Source of the DNA: Rhodobacteraceae bacterium UBA6273
Lineage (GTDB): Bacteria > Pseudomonadota > Alphaproteobacteria > Rhodobacterales > Rhodobacteraceae
Length of the DNA: 39,524 nucleotides
Assembly: GCA_002440625.1 (NCBI GenBank)
Contig: DJUV01000228.1
Coordinates: 1-39,524, forward strand
Direction: 5' to 3'
This document shows, piece by piece, positions 24,899 through 33,135 of the stretch. The notes under the pieces are model-generated. The model was not told the DNA's origin. It ran no database searches and worked only from the letters and a program-made list of their open reading frames with translations. The position numbers and the translations under genes are program-made. Numbering within the stretch: the first letter of the stretch is position 1; the number at the start of each line of letters is the position of its first letter.

Positions 24899-25757
24899 CG
24901 CAAGCTCACCTGTCCCGTTCCACTCCGCCACCGAGGAGGCCCCGGTTGCCCGCTGGCTACTGATCGGATTGGCCTTCGCGGGGCTGTCGATACTGGTTTT
25001 CGCCCCCCTCATCGCGGTCTTTGTCGAGGCGCTGGCCGACGGCGTAGCGGCGTCCCTCAAAAGCCTCGCCAGCCCGGATGCCGGCCACGCGATCCGGCTG
25101 ACCCTGACCATCGCGGCAATCTCGGTGCCGCTCAATGCCGTCTTCGGCATCGCGGCGGCCTGGTTCATCACCAAGTTCGACTTTCGCGGCAAGGCCTTCC
25201 TCATCACCCTGATCGACCTGCCCTTTTCGGTCAGCCCGGTGGTCGCTGGCCTTTGTATCGTGCTGATGTTCGGCGCTAACAGCCTTGTCGGCGGTTGGCT
25301 GGTCGGCCACGGCTATCCCATCGTCTTTGCGATGCCGGGGATCATCCTCGCCACCATGTTCGTGACCTTTCCCTTCGTCGCGCGCGAACTCATTCCGGTG
25401 ATGATCGAGCAGGGCCGAGCAGAGGAAGAGGCGGCGCTGACGCTTGGCGCCTCCGGTTGGCGTACCTTCTGGACGGTGACATTGCCGAATATCCGCTGGG
25501 CGCTTCTTTACGGAGTCCTTCTCTGCAACGCCCGCGCCATGGGCGAATTCGGCGCCGTCTCGGTGGTGTCGGGCAAGATCCGCGGACACACCGCGACGAT
25601 GCCGACCACGATCGAGATGCTCTATCAGGAATACCTTTCGGTCGCAGCCTTCAGCGTTGCTGCCGTGCTCGCACTTCTCGCCCTTCTCACCCTGCTTCTG
25701 AAGACCGCACTGGAAATCCGCCATGCCGACCAACTCGCGGCAACGCACCGCCACTAG
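24891..25757 (+). CDS. cysW: Sulfate ABC importer permease CysW
   Basis: This 288-residue protein has six membrane segments with [21 protein letters not shown], the EAA loop [23 protein letters not shown] and [25 protein letters not shown], the last being a hallmark of CysW. The N-terminal 20 residues are polar and cytoplasmic. It overlaps cysT by eight bases and is followed after ten bases by cysA. Confidence 0.94.
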   Translation: MSDASSPVPFHSATEEAPVARWLLIGLAFAGLSILVFAPLIAVFVEALADGVAASLKSLASPDAGHAIRLTLTIAAISVPLNAVFGIAAAWFITKFDFRGKAFLITLIDLPFSVSPVVAGLCIVLMFGANSLVGGWLVGHGYPIVFAMPGIILATMFVTFPFVARELIPVMIEQGRAEEEAALTLGASGWRTFWTVTLPNIRWALLYGVLLCNARAMGEFGAVSVVSGKIRGHTATMPTTIEMLYQEYLSVAAFSVAAVLALLALLTLLLKTALEIRHADQLAATHRH

Positions 25758-25767
25758 GAGATCGCCC

Positions 25768-26487
25768 ATGCATATCGAAATCGACGAAATCTCGAAGCAG
25801 TTCGGCACCACCGCCGCGCTCAACCCGGTGTCACTGTCGATCCCCTCGGGCGCGCTGGTGGCGCTTCTCGGGCCGTCGGGGTCGGGCAAGACCACGCTTC
25901 TGCGCATCCTCGGCGGGCTTGAGTTTCCAACCTCGGGCCGGGTCCGGTTTGACGGGCAGGACGCGACCGGCCTGACGGTGCAGGAACGCCGCGCCGGGTT
26001 CGTGTTCCAGAGCTACGCGCTCTTCCGGCACATGACGGTCTTCGACAACATCGCCTATGGCCTGAACGCCCGCCCCCGCGCCAGCCGCCCGACCAAGGCG
26101 GAAATTGTCCGGCGGGTGACGAAACTGCTGGAGCTGATCCAGCTGCCGGACATCGGCCCCCGCTACCCGTCGCAGCTTTCCGGCGGCCAGCGCCAGCGCG
26201 TCGCCCTCGCCCGTGCGCTTGCGATAGAACCGAGGATGCTGCTGCTGGACGAACCCTTCGGTGCGCTTGACGCCAAGGTGCGCAAGGAATTGCGCCAGGG
26301 CCTGCGCGACATCCATGATACCACCGGCCTGACCACGGTCTTTGTCACGCACGATCAGGAGGAGGCAATGCAGCTTGCTGACCTCGTGGTGGTGATGTCG
26401 ATGGGCCGCATCGAACAGATCGGCAAGCCGCAGGACATTCAGGCCCGCCCGGCAACCCCGTTCGTGCGCGAATTCATCGCTGCATGA
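25768..26487 (+). CDS. cysA: Sulfate ABC importer ATPase CysA, short form
   Basis: The ATG at 25768 follows TAGGAGATCGCCC and gives 239 residues. Walker A (GPSGSGKTT, 32-40), Q-loop ([13 protein letters not shown]), signature LSGGQRQR, Walker [12 protein letters not shown] and the H-loop VTHDQEEA are all intact. CysA is usually about 340-365 residues, with a C-terminal TOBE/regulatory domain. Here the protein ends at [12 protein letters not shown], directly after the nucleotide-binding domain. The frame is clean and a terminator follows, so this looks like a genuine short form and not a frameshift. Loss of the regulatory domain would remove a typical site of trans-inhibition. Confidence 0.93.
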   Translation: MHIEIDEISKQFGTTAALNPVSLSIPSGALVALLGPSGSGKTTLLRILGGLEFPTSGRVRFDGQDATGLTVQERRAGFVFQSYALFRHMTVFDNIAYGLNARPRASRPTKAEIVRRVTKLLELIQLPDIGPRYPSQLSGGQRQRVALARALAIEPRMLLLDEPFGALDAKVRKELRQGLRDIHDTTGLTTVFVTHDQEEAMQLADLVVVMSMGRIEQIGKPQDIQARPATPFVREFIAA

Positions 26488-26506
26488 CGGTTCAGGGGAT
26501 CAAGGA

Positions 26507-26527
26507 CGCAAGGCCATAGGCCTTGCG
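26507..26527. terminator. Bidirectional hairpin between convergent cysA and isochorismatase-like gene
   Basis: CGCAAGGCC pairs with GGCCTTGCG around ATA (9-bp stem) and is followed on the plus strand by GATCTTCTTC. A second small stem (GGATC/GATCC) overlaps the end of the convergent gene. This is the probable end of both transcripts. Confidence 0.6.
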
Positions 26528-26535
26528 GATCTTCT

Positions 26536-27180
26536 TCAGATCCGGCCTTCCTTCATCAGCGCGAAGCGTTTGGGGAAGTACCATTGCAGCACCTTGCGGA
26601 AGCGATCAGAGCTTTCCCGCGCCCAGTTTCGCATCAGTTCGGAGCCGAATGAGATCGCCGTCACCGGATGGGCGCCGGCCTGGATCATCCGGTCAAAGGC
26701 GCGGTCATGCGAGACCGGGGAAATGCCGCCCACGGCATCGGCGACGGGATAGACCTCAAAGCCTTCGGCCAGCATGTCGAGCGTCGGGAAGGTCAGGCAG
26801 ACCTCGGTCCAAAGCCCGGCGATGACGATCTTCCTGCGCCCGGTCGCTTTCACCGCATTGCGGAATTCTTCATCCTCCCAGGCATTGACGCCGGAACGGT
26901 CGATCTCCTTCACGCCGGGCAGTTCCGCGAGGATCGCCTCGGCGGTGCCGGTGTTCACGCCCATGTCGACACCGACGGTCGAGACGATGACCGGGATGTC
27001 ATAGGCCCGCGCCAGCTTGCAGACCGCGATCACGTTGAGGTCGATCTCCTCCCGCGTCGAGGAGGTCACGGTGCGGTACTGCTCGGGCTGATAGTCGATC
27101 AGCACGACGGCGCAGTTTTCCGGCGTCAAAAGGTGGTCCGACTTCTGATCGCGGATCGGTTCGGGTTGGGTCTTCGCCAT
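26536..27180 (-). CDS. Isochorismatase-family cysteine hydrolase (YcaC-like)
   Basis: This 214-residue protein has the cysteine-hydrolase fold with catalytic candidates Asp29 (VVLIDYQPEQ) and Cys128 (GLWTEVCLTFP). It also has the VNAWEDEEFRNAVKATGRRKIVIAG block known from YcaC-type proteins. The family hydrolyses small amides, esters or vinyl ethers; the YcaC substrate is not established. It is the last gene of a four-gene leftward operon with an FMN reductase, DoxX and a GNAT protein. It starts 15 bases after the GNAT stop. Confidence 0.88.
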   Translation of the reverse strand: MAKTQPEPIRDQKSDHLLTPENCAVVLIDYQPEQYRTVTSSTREEIDLNVIAVCKLARAYDIPVIVSTVGVDMGVNTGTAEAILAELPGVKEIDRSGVNAWEDEEFRNAVKATGRRKIVIAGLWTEVCLTFPTLDMLAEGFEVYPVADAVGGISPVSHDRAFDRMIQAGAHPVTAISFGSELMRNWARESSDRFRKVLQWYFPKRFALMKEGRI

Positions 27181-27195
27181 ATCGGGCTCTTTCGT

Positions 27196-27534
27196 TCAGA
27201 CTTGGCTTGCGGAGAGGTGGGGCTTCTCGCCGGGTTTCGTCGTGAAAAGCTCGGCCCATTCGGGATGTTTTTCGTACTGGCCGCGGACATAGGGGCAGAT
27301 CGGAATGATCTTGAAGCCGTTGGCGCGAGCATCATCGAGCATGAAGGCCAGAAGCTTTCCTGCCACGCCTTTCCCTGCCATGGTTTCCGGCACGCCGGTA
27401 TGATCGGCGCTGATCACGCCCTCGCCCCGGCGGGTAAAGGTGATCTCCCCCTCGCCGGCGATACCTTCCATGCGCCCGACATAGCGGCCGTGCCGGGCGT
27501 CGCGGTCTTCCTTGGCCATGACAAGATTGTCCAT
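27196..27534 (-). CDS. Small GNAT-like N-acetyltransferase (COG2388 type)
   Basis: This 112-residue protein has the abbreviated acetyltransferase fold of the YjdJ/NATD1-like group. GRGEGVISADHTGVPETMAGKGVAGKL contains the acetyl-CoA-binding turn (about 47-60), and the hallmark CPYVRGQYEKHPEW follows (79-92). These proteins have no settled substrate. The Cys near the motif (IPICPYV) is conserved in the group. It sits between doxX and the isochorismatase-like gene in the leftward operon with gaps of 10 and 15 bases. Confidence 0.87.
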   Translation of the reverse strand: MDNLVMAKEDRDARHGRYVGRMEGIAGEGEITFTRRGEGVISADHTGVPETMAGKGVAGKLLAFMLDDARANGFKIIPICPYVRGQYEKHPEWAELFTTKPGEKPHLSASQV

Positions 27535-27544
27535 TTCGTCCCTT

Positions 27545-28114
27545 TCAGAATTCGCGTTTCAACAACGTGCGGTCGACGGAAAAGTTTCCGGCCCCGAATG
27601 CTGCCAGCCAGAAGGCGGCAACCGTCCAAAGCGCGGAAAGCCCTTCGGCCTTGAACTGGACTTGCTCCAGGAAAACGGCGCCGCCATCCCCGGCCAGTTG
27701 GCGCATGCCATCTTCGGTGAAAAGGTTCTGTCCTGCCGCCCGCGCGGCGCCAAGGCCGTCGGCGGTCAGGAAGACATCGCCATAAGGATGCGCGAGGTGA
27801 AACCAGTAGGTCACCGCCAGCATGACCCCGTTCGCCAGCGCCGCCGGCCGGGTGAGAAACCCCAGCAGGATGAGAACGCCGCCGACGAACTGCATCACCG
27901 CAAGGATCGCCGACCAGAGCCAGCCCGGATAAAGGCCCATGTCCTCGGTAAAGATCGCCATCGAGAAGGGGGCCAGAATCTTCGGCCAGCCTTCGAACAC
28001 GAGGAGGCCCCCGACCATCAGGCGCAGCCCCAGATGCGCCATCGGTCTGGCCACTCGGTCATAGAACGGAGCCATGACCGGCAGGATCAGGCGGGCCTCG
28101 GAATCGTTCCTCAT
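27545..28114 (-). CDS. DoxX-family membrane protein
   Basis: The ATG at 28114 follows AAGGGAGGGCGG and gives 189 residues. A longer frame would run through the intercistronic hairpin. It has four predicted membrane segments (LGLRLMVGGLLVFEGW, AILAVMQFVGGVLILLGFL, ALANGVMLAVTYWFHLA and ALWTVAAFWLAAFGAG), which is the DoxX/DoxD pattern. Members are often co-induced with quinone or thiol stress genes and are linked to MhqP or CatD in Bacillus. Its neighbours here, an FMN reductase and, across the promoter, a pirin, match that theme. Confidence 0.87.
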   Translation of the reverse strand: MRNDSEARLILPVMAPFYDRVARPMAHLGLRLMVGGLLVFEGWPKILAPFSMAIFTEDMGLYPGWLWSAILAVMQFVGGVLILLGFLTRPAALANGVMLAVTYWFHLAHPYGDVFLTADGLGAARAAGQNLFTEDGMRQLAGDGGAVFLEQVQFKAEGLSALWTVAAFWLAAFGAGNFSVDRTLLKREF

Positions 28115-28138
28115 TTTCCGCCCTCCCTTGATCCGCCA

Positions 28139-28169
28139 GATCATTACCGCCGATTTGGCGGCAATGATC
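28139..28169 (-). terminator. Intercistronic hairpin overlapping the FMN reductase stop
   Basis: GATCATT/AATGATC and CCGCC/GGCGG form a two-part stem with one A-C mismatch and loop GATTT, starting inside the stop codon of the FMN reductase gene. No T-run follows. It could reduce read-through into doxX or mark an mRNA processing site. Confidence 0.45.
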
Positions 28170-28776
28170 AAGCTGCCGGAGTCTGCCGTGCCACCCCGCC
28201 GCGCGCCGTGACCGTGGCGGCAGTCCACCAGGCAAGTTCATCGAGCATGGCGTTCAGCGAAGGCCGCAGCACCGCATCGACCTCGGCCATCGGCAGGTTC
28301 TGCCCGATCGGCGAAACCTTGAAGAACTCGCCGCCGCCAAGGTGAACGGCATTGCGCAGCGGCACCATCTGAAGCTCGATCCCGATCAGGCGCAGGTGCT
28401 CGATGGCACGGGCCGCACCGACGCCACCGTAGCCCAGCGCCGCCATCGGCTTGTGGCCCCATTCCTTGTAGGCCTGATCCAGCGCGTTCTTCAGTGAACC
28501 GGTGAGCGAGCGGTTGTACTCGGCGACCACGAAGACGTAGCCGTCGAATTCCGCCAGCTTCTTCTGCCAGGCAATAGCGCGCGGGTCCTGCGAGGGCACC
28601 CAGAGGTTCGAAGCGACCTCGTTGAACAAGGGCAGATCGAAATCGCGCAGGTCAAGAAGCTCGAAATCCATGTCGTCGCGCCCTTGCGAGTTCTGCAAGA
28701 GCCACTCTGCGGGTTTGTCCGCGAACCGCGTTTCGCGGGTAGAGCCGATGATAATGGCGATCCTGGGCTTACTCAT
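28168..28776 (-). CDS. NAD(P)H-dependent FMN reductase
   Basis: This 202-residue flavodoxin-fold protein opens MSKPRIAIIIGSTRETRFADKPAEWLL, whose GSTRETRFADKPA is the FMN phosphate-binding loop. It also has VVAEYNRSLTGSLKNALDQAYKEW (82-105) and the glycine-rich GYGGVGAARAIEHLR. It belongs to the SsuE/azoreductase superfamily, in the branch that reduces quinones or azo compounds. It is the first gene of a leftward four-gene operon and divergent from pirin 1 across 208 bases. Confidence 0.9.
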   Translation of the reverse strand: MSKPRIAIIIGSTRETRFADKPAEWLLQNSQGRDDMDFELLDLRDFDLPLFNEVASNLWVPSQDPRAIAWQKKLAEFDGYVFVVAEYNRSLTGSLKNALDQAYKEWGHKPMAALGYGGVGAARAIEHLRLIGIELQMVPLRNAVHLGGGEFFKVSPIGQNLPMAEVDAVLRPSLNAMLDELAWWTAATVTARGGVARQTPAA

Positions 28777-28889
28777 GATTGGGTCCTCGGTTTCGGTTTG
28801 CAGCAGCGCCTTTATGCGCTCCGCTCAGCCGCAACTTGCCAACGACAGATGTGCTGAGCAAGCGAATGAATGGGCAATGCGGCGTTCTG

Positions 28890-28912
28890 AATAGTCGAAC
28901 ACCCAGGCTATT
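28890..28912. promoter_or_regulatory. Weak dyad AATAG-N13-CTATT in the FMN reductase/pirin divergent promoter
   Basis: Five-base arms enclose GTCGAACACCC-like sequence. The internal 9-mer CGAACACCC (28896-28904) is identical to one at the LysR-type site in the dioxygenase promoter (20149-20157). Arm length is short, so this is tentative. Confidence 0.25.
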
Positions 28913-28984
28913 GGCTGCGGTCGTGCCCGATGCCATCTCTACGTCAACCGGGGCGGTGAAGCCCAAACCGAAACGGAGGACAAG

Positions 28985-29845
28985 ATGAGAAAGGTTCTTT
29001 CCAGCGCCACTGCCCCTTCGGGTCATTGGGTCGGCGATGGGTTCCCTGTGCGTTCGCTCTTTTCCCATATGGGCGGTTCGAACGACTACACACCCTTCCT
29101 GATGCTCGACTATGCCGGGCCGGAGGAGTTTGGCCCCACGGCAAAGCCGCGCGGCGTTGGCGTCCACCCGCACAAGGGGTTCGAAACCGTGACCATCGTC
29201 TATCAGGGCGAGGTCGAGCATGGCGATTCCACCGGCCGCGGCGGCGTGATCCGACCGGGCGACGTTCAGTGGATGACGGCGGCGAACGGTATCCTGCACA
29301 AGGAGTTCCACAGCGAGGACTTCACCCGCAAGGGCGGCACGCTGGAGATGGTGCAGCTTTGGGTCAACCTCCCCGCCGCCGACAAGTCGGCTGAACCCGG
29401 CTATCAGGCGATCACCGATGCCGATATCCCCTCTGTCGACCTGCCCGATGATGCGGGCAGGGTCCGGGTCATCGCCGGCAGCTACGGCGGCAGCGACGGT
29501 CCGGCGCGGACCTTCACGCCGATGGATGTCTGGGACACACGACTCAAGGCCGGCAAGACCGTGCATTTTTCGCCGGAAGAGGGTCACAATGTCATCGTCG
29601 TGGTGCTTGATGGCAAGGTCACGCTGAACGGTGATCTCTGCCTTGAAGGTGCGGCGCAGGCCCGGCTTTCGCGCGATGGCGGCGGTTTCACGGTTGAGGC
29701 CGAAACCGATGCCAAGCTCCTGATCCTTGCGGGGGCGCCGATCGACGAACCCGTCGTCGCCTACGGACCCTTCGTGATGAACTCTGAGGCCGAAATCCGG
29801 CAGGCGATCACCGACTTTAATTCGGGGCGCTTCGGCCAGCTCTGA
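28985..29845 (+). CDS. Pirin-family protein (bicupin), copy 1
   Basis: This 286-residue bicupin has the pirin metal site in its N-terminal cupin: His61 and His63 (HPHKGFE), His105 and Glu107 (GILHKEFHSE). The C-terminal cupin (about 175-270, TPMDVWDTRLKAGKTVHFSPEEGHNVIVVV) lacks obvious ligands. Pirins of the YhhW type have quercetinase activity and are often induced by electrophiles; others modulate enzymes. ACGGAGGAC precedes the ATG. It is divergent from the FMN reductase operon and followed by a strong terminator. Confidence 0.92.
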   Translation: MRKVLSSATAPSGHWVGDGFPVRSLFSHMGGSNDYTPFLMLDYAGPEEFGPTAKPRGVGVHPHKGFETVTIVYQGEVEHGDSTGRGGVIRPGDVQWMTAANGILHKEFHSEDFTRKGGTLEMVQLWVNLPAADKSAEPGYQAITDADIPSVDLPDDAGRVRVIAGSYGGSDGPARTFTPMDVWDTRLKAGKTVHFSPEEGHNVIVVVLDGKVTLNGDLCLEGAAQARLSRDGGGFTVEAETDAKLLILAGAPIDEPVVAYGPFVMNSEAEIRQAITDFNSGRFGQL

Positions 29846-29865
29846 TCCTTTTGCTGACCCTACAG

Positions 29866-29899
29866 AACCGGGCGGCCTCGCGCCGCCCGGTTTCATTTT
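29866..29899 (+). terminator. Intrinsic terminator after pirin 1
   Basis: AACCGGGCGGC pairs perfectly with GCCGCCCGGTT (11-bp stem, loop CTCGC), followed by TCATTTT. It lies 20 bases past the pirin stop and ends 19 bases before the hemerythrin gene, which therefore probably has low read-through or its own start signal. Confidence 0.8.
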
Positions 29900-29917
29900 G
29901 ACCCATCGGAGACGATC

Positions 29918-30505
29918 ATGGAAACCGCCCTCGGCCAGCGACAGGGCCTGCCCGCCGACCTCTTGTACCTCAGCGAAAAGCATCCGCGCGGCACCTGGCG
30001 CGGGCGGTCCGAACTTGCCGGCGCGGGCGAGACCTGGCTTGGCAGCCACGACTACTTCCGCGCCATAACGGCGAAGATCTCCGAGAATCTTGTGCGGCTG
30101 AGAGAGAGGGGCGAGACGGCCTATGACAGCGGCGCGGCGTTCCGTCGCCATTCCGGCAGCCTGCTTGGCGGCCTCGAAGGCCATCACGGCATCGAGGACG
30201 ACCACTATTTCCCGATGTTCCGCCGGGTCGAGCCTCGGCTGATCCGTGGTTTCGACATTCTCAACGCCGACCATGAAATGATCCACGCTGCCATCTACGA
30301 TTTCTCCGCCCGCTCCCGCGATTTCCTGTCCCGGATCGGATCAAGCGAAGGCGTGATGAACAGCGACCAGCGCCGGGCCACCGACGAGATGGCCGAAACC
30401 GCCGCGAGGTTCACGGCGATCCTGCGCCAGCACCTTGGCGATGAGGAGGACATCGTCATCCCTCTCATCATCGAACAGGCGAGGGACGATCCCGAATTCG
30501 GCTGA
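29918..30505 (+). CDS. Hemerythrin-domain protein
   Basis: This 195-residue four-helix protein carries a plausible non-haem di-iron ligand set: His44 (GSHDYFRA), His89 or His90 with Glu93 (EGHHGIEDDHYFP), His119 and His123 (NADHEMIHAA), and His172 with Glu176 (RQHLGDEEDIVIPLI). Bacterial hemerythrins bind oxygen, nitric oxide or iron, or sense redox state. The first 35 residues are outside the bundle and contain no signal peptide. GGAGACG precedes the ATG. It is convergent with the dioxygenase-hydrolase fusion, 14 bases apart. Confidence 0.85.
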   Translation: METALGQRQGLPADLLYLSEKHPRGTWRGRSELAGAGETWLGSHDYFRAITAKISENLVRLRERGETAYDSGAAFRRHSGSLLGGLEGHHGIEDDHYFPMFRRVEPRLIRGFDILNADHEMIHAAIYDFSARSRDFLSRIGSSEGVMNSDQRRATDEMAETAARFTAILRQHLGDEEDIVIPLIIEQARDDPEFG

Positions 30506-30519
30506 AAGACCGCTGCCCG

Positions 30520-32037
30520 TCAGGCCAGCCAGTCCTTGGCGGCCTGAAGGTCGTCCGTGCTGAGTTCATGCCCGGCGCTCATGATCTTTACCGTCAGCTC
30601 GGTGCCCCCTGCCCTCAGCGCCTTTTCCAGCGCCGGGGCCATGTGGCCATAAGGATCGCGCGCGCCGTTCAGCATCAGGACGCGCGCGCCCTTCGCATCG
30701 GTTTCCGGCACCGGATCAAGCACCTGCAGGCCACGCAGAAGGATCGCGCTCCGCACTGCGCCGGGATGAAGCTCAAGGATCGCGCCGAGAAGGTTCGCGC
30801 CATTGGAATAACCAAGGAAGGTCATCTTCGCAGGATCAAGCCCGTAGCCGGTGATCGCGCCCTCGACGAAACCCGCAAAGGCTTCCGCCTCGCCCCGGAT
30901 ATCTTCCTGATCGTAGGTCGTGGCGTCAAAACGGCGAAACCAGCGGTTGATCCCCTCCTCGGTCGACCTGCCGCGCACGCCAAGAAGCGTCGCTTTCGGA
31001 TTGATCCGGGCGGCAAGCGGCATCAGGTCGGATTCGTTGCCGCCGGTACCGTGAAGAAGCACGATCACGTTGCCGTCGGGGTCGGCGGGGGTGTGAAAGC
31101 GGTGGACAAAGGGCAGGTCACGCATCGGCATCCTTTCCTCGCCCGGAAGGGCGAATTGCGGCAGGATCACGCGCAGATCCTCGGCGCGGTTATGGTCATG
31201 GGGCGGGATAAACAGTGTCTGTCCCAGCTGATCGGCGGTTTCGTCCAGAGTAAAACCGGGGGCATCGGTCGCATATTCGAGAAGCGTTCCCGCCGGTTCG
31301 CGGACATAGAGCGACAGGAAATACTTGCGGTCGTGGACATTGGTGATGTCGGTTGCGTCCCGCAGGTCCAGCCGCATCTGCCGGACGGCGCCCGCATCCA
31401 CCGCGCGGAAGGCGACATGGTCGAAGGTGCCGGTGCCGGGGATGCCGGGGAAGTAGCCGCCGGCATCGCGAATGTCGATCACGTCACTGTCGGACGTCAT
31501 GCGCAGGGTCGACCCCTCGCGCGGGCCCTGGCGATAGCCGAAGCGCGCGGCGAAAGCTGCCGTTTCGTCCGGTTTTTCGGTCAGGATGGTGACGGAGCGG
31601 ATGCGCGTCGGCGCAATCGGATCGGGCAAAGGCGCTGAGGCGGGCATATCGACGCCCACCAGCTTGACGATGATCCCGTCCGGGTCTTTCAGCCTCAGCA
31701 CCGTCTCGCCCATCTCGCGTTTTGGCCCCTCGACCGGCACGTGCGCCGCCAGGGCCAGGGTCAGCCAGTCGCCGATACTGGACGGCGGCACGGCGAAGGC
31801 GATCTCGGAGACCTGACCGTGCCCCACCCGACCGGGCGAGCCGCTTTCCCAGACAAGGAAGGTGACGACGGAACCGGGCGAGCCCAGCGCATCGCCATAA
31901 AAGAGATGCAACTGCTCGGCATCCTCATAGCCGCCGGTCTGCTTGACCAGTTTCAGGCCCAGAAAGCCCGCGTAGAAGTCGACATTGGCCTGCACCCGAC
32001 GGGTGATGCCGGTGACATGATGGATGCCGGTCGTCAC
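30520..32037 (-). CDS. Fusion of MhqO-like ring-cleaving dioxygenase and MhqD-like alpha/beta hydrolase
   Basis: The GTG at 32037 follows AAAGGAG and gives 505 residues. Residues 1-300 form a two-module VOC dioxygenase with metal-ligand candidates His6 or His7 (GIHHVTGIT), His207 (FDHVAFR) and Glu254 (LLEYATD), plus FLSLYVREPAGT. Residues about 310-505 are a phospholipase/carboxylesterase-type hydrolase with HGTGGNES (329-336), nucleophile Ser411 (GYSNGAN), Asp461 (NGARDPYG) and His490 (SAGHELS). In Bacillus subtilis these are separate neighbouring genes (mhqO, mhqD) of the quinone-responsive MhqR regulon. Fusion suggests ring opening and hydrolysis of the product in one enzyme. The frame is intact across the junction near 31107. 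It is divergent from pirin 2. Confidence 0.9.
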   Translation of the reverse strand: MTTGIHHVTGITRRVQANVDFYAGFLGLKLVKQTGGYEDAEQLHLFYGDALGSPGSVVTFLVWESGSPGRVGHGQVSEIAFAVPPSSIGDWLTLALAAHVPVEGPKREMGETVLRLKDPDGIIVKLVGVDMPASAPLPDPIAPTRIRSVTILTEKPDETAAFAARFGYRQGPREGSTLRMTSDSDVIDIRDAGGYFPGIPGTGTFDHVAFRAVDAGAVRQMRLDLRDATDITNVHDRKYFLSLYVREPAGTLLEYATDAPGFTLDETADQLGQTLFIPPHDHNRAEDLRVILPQFALPGEERMPMRDLPFVHRFHTPADPDGNVIVLLHGTGGNESDLMPLAARINPKATLLGVRGRSTEEGINRWFRRFDATTYDQEDIRGEAEAFAGFVEGAITGYGLDPAKMTFLGYSNGANLLGAILELHPGAVRSAILLRGLQVLDPVPETDAKGARVLMLNGARDPYGHMAPALEKALRAGGTELTVKIMSAGHELSTDDLQAAKDWLA

Positions 32038-32196
32038 GATGCGCTCCTTTGCCAGTTCCGGTTCCAAGATGGGGTGCGCGCGAAGCCGCAACAGACCCAT
32101 CACCGCAAACCCCGCGTTCGCGGCGGGCGAACAGGCTCCCTGTTTCATCTCATGGCGTCAAGGCGTAGGCTTTCCCGACCTAGTAAGGAGTCGACT

Positions 32197-33129
32197 ATGA
32201 GCTGGAACCCCGCCCTCGACCCCGGATGCCCGGATGAAATCGGTGTCGACGCGATCGAGACCCTGATTATCCCGCGTGCCCGCGACCTTGGCGATTTCGA
32301 GGTACGCCGCGCGCTTCCATCGCCGAAGCGGCAGATGGTCGGGCCTTTCATCTTCTTCGATCAGGCCGGGCCGGCCGAATTCCTGACCGGACAGGGTGTC
32401 GACGTGCGGCCGCATCCGCATATCGGGCTTGGCACCGTGACCTATCTTTACCAGGGTGATTTCCATCACCGCGACAGCATCGGTTCGGACCATATCATCA
32501 CGCCCGGCGCCTTGAACTGGATGGTTGCCGGCAAGGGCGTTTCCCACTCCGAACGCACCAGCTCCGCCGCCCGCAAGGGGCCGCACAGCCTTTTCGGCAT
32601 CCAGACCTGGATCGCGCTGCCGGAAGAGTGTGAGGATATGGACCCGATCTTCGAGCATCACGGCAAAAGCGCCCTGCCCGAGATCGAGGCGGAGGGCATC
32701 AACGCGAAGCTGATCCTCGGGAATGCCTACGGCGAAAAGGCTCCGGCGACGCTTTATTCGGAAACCTTCTATCTCGACGTGACCCTTGCCCCCGGCGCGC
32801 GCTTTCCGCTGCCCGACGACCATGAGGACCGCGGGCTATACATCACCGAAGGCAGCGTCAGCATCGCCGGCCAGACTTTCGGGGCGATGCAGATGATGGT
32901 GTTCCGGCCCGGCGACAAGATCACCGTGGCCGCCGGACCGCAGGGTGCGCGATTGATGGCGCTCGGCGGTGCCACGCTGAACGGGCCGCGCTATGTCTGG
33001 TGGAATTTCGTCGCTTCGTCGAAGGAGCGCATCGAACAGGCTAAGATCGACTGGCGCGCCGCCGACTGGGGACAAGGGCTTTTCGACCTGCCCGTGGGCG
33101 ACCGGCGGGAATTCATCCCCCTGCCCTGA
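32197..33129 (+). CDS. Pirin-family protein (bicupin), copy 2
   Basis: TAAGGAG six bases upstream sets the ATG at 32197; the product is 310 residues. The N-terminal cupin has the metal ligands His73 and His75 (RPHPHIGLGTVTYL), His117 and Glu119 (GKGVSHSERT), so it is a metal-binding pirin of the standard type. GPFIFFDQAGPAEF matches the pirin family entrance. The C-terminal cupin ends with WWNFVASSKERIEQAK, typical for proteobacterial pirins. It is only distantly similar to copy 1, so the two are not a tandem duplication. It shares the divergent promoter with the dioxygenase-hydrolase fusion and is convergent with dnaQ, six bases apart. Confidence 0.92.
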   Translation: MSWNPALDPGCPDEIGVDAIETLIIPRARDLGDFEVRRALPSPKRQMVGPFIFFDQAGPAEFLTGQGVDVRPHPHIGLGTVTYLYQGDFHHRDSIGSDHIITPGALNWMVAGKGVSHSERTSSAARKGPHSLFGIQTWIALPEECEDMDPIFEHHGKSALPEIEAEGINAKLILGNAYGEKAPATLYSETFYLDVTLAPGARFPLPDDHEDRGLYITEGSVSIAGQTFGAMQMMVFRPGDKITVAAGPQGARLMALGGATLNGPRYVWWNFVASSKERIEQAKIDWRAADWGQGLFDLPVGDRREFIPLP

Positions 33130-33135
33130 GCCCGG

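Noticed and set aside
28769..30286. 505-codon open frame on the minus strand
   Set aside because: It is antisense to pirin 1 and the hemerythrin gene, both of which have intact metal-ligand motifs.
28985..33129. The two pirin genes as a tandem duplication
   Set aside because: They share only family motifs; lengths, ends and residues around the metal sites differ.
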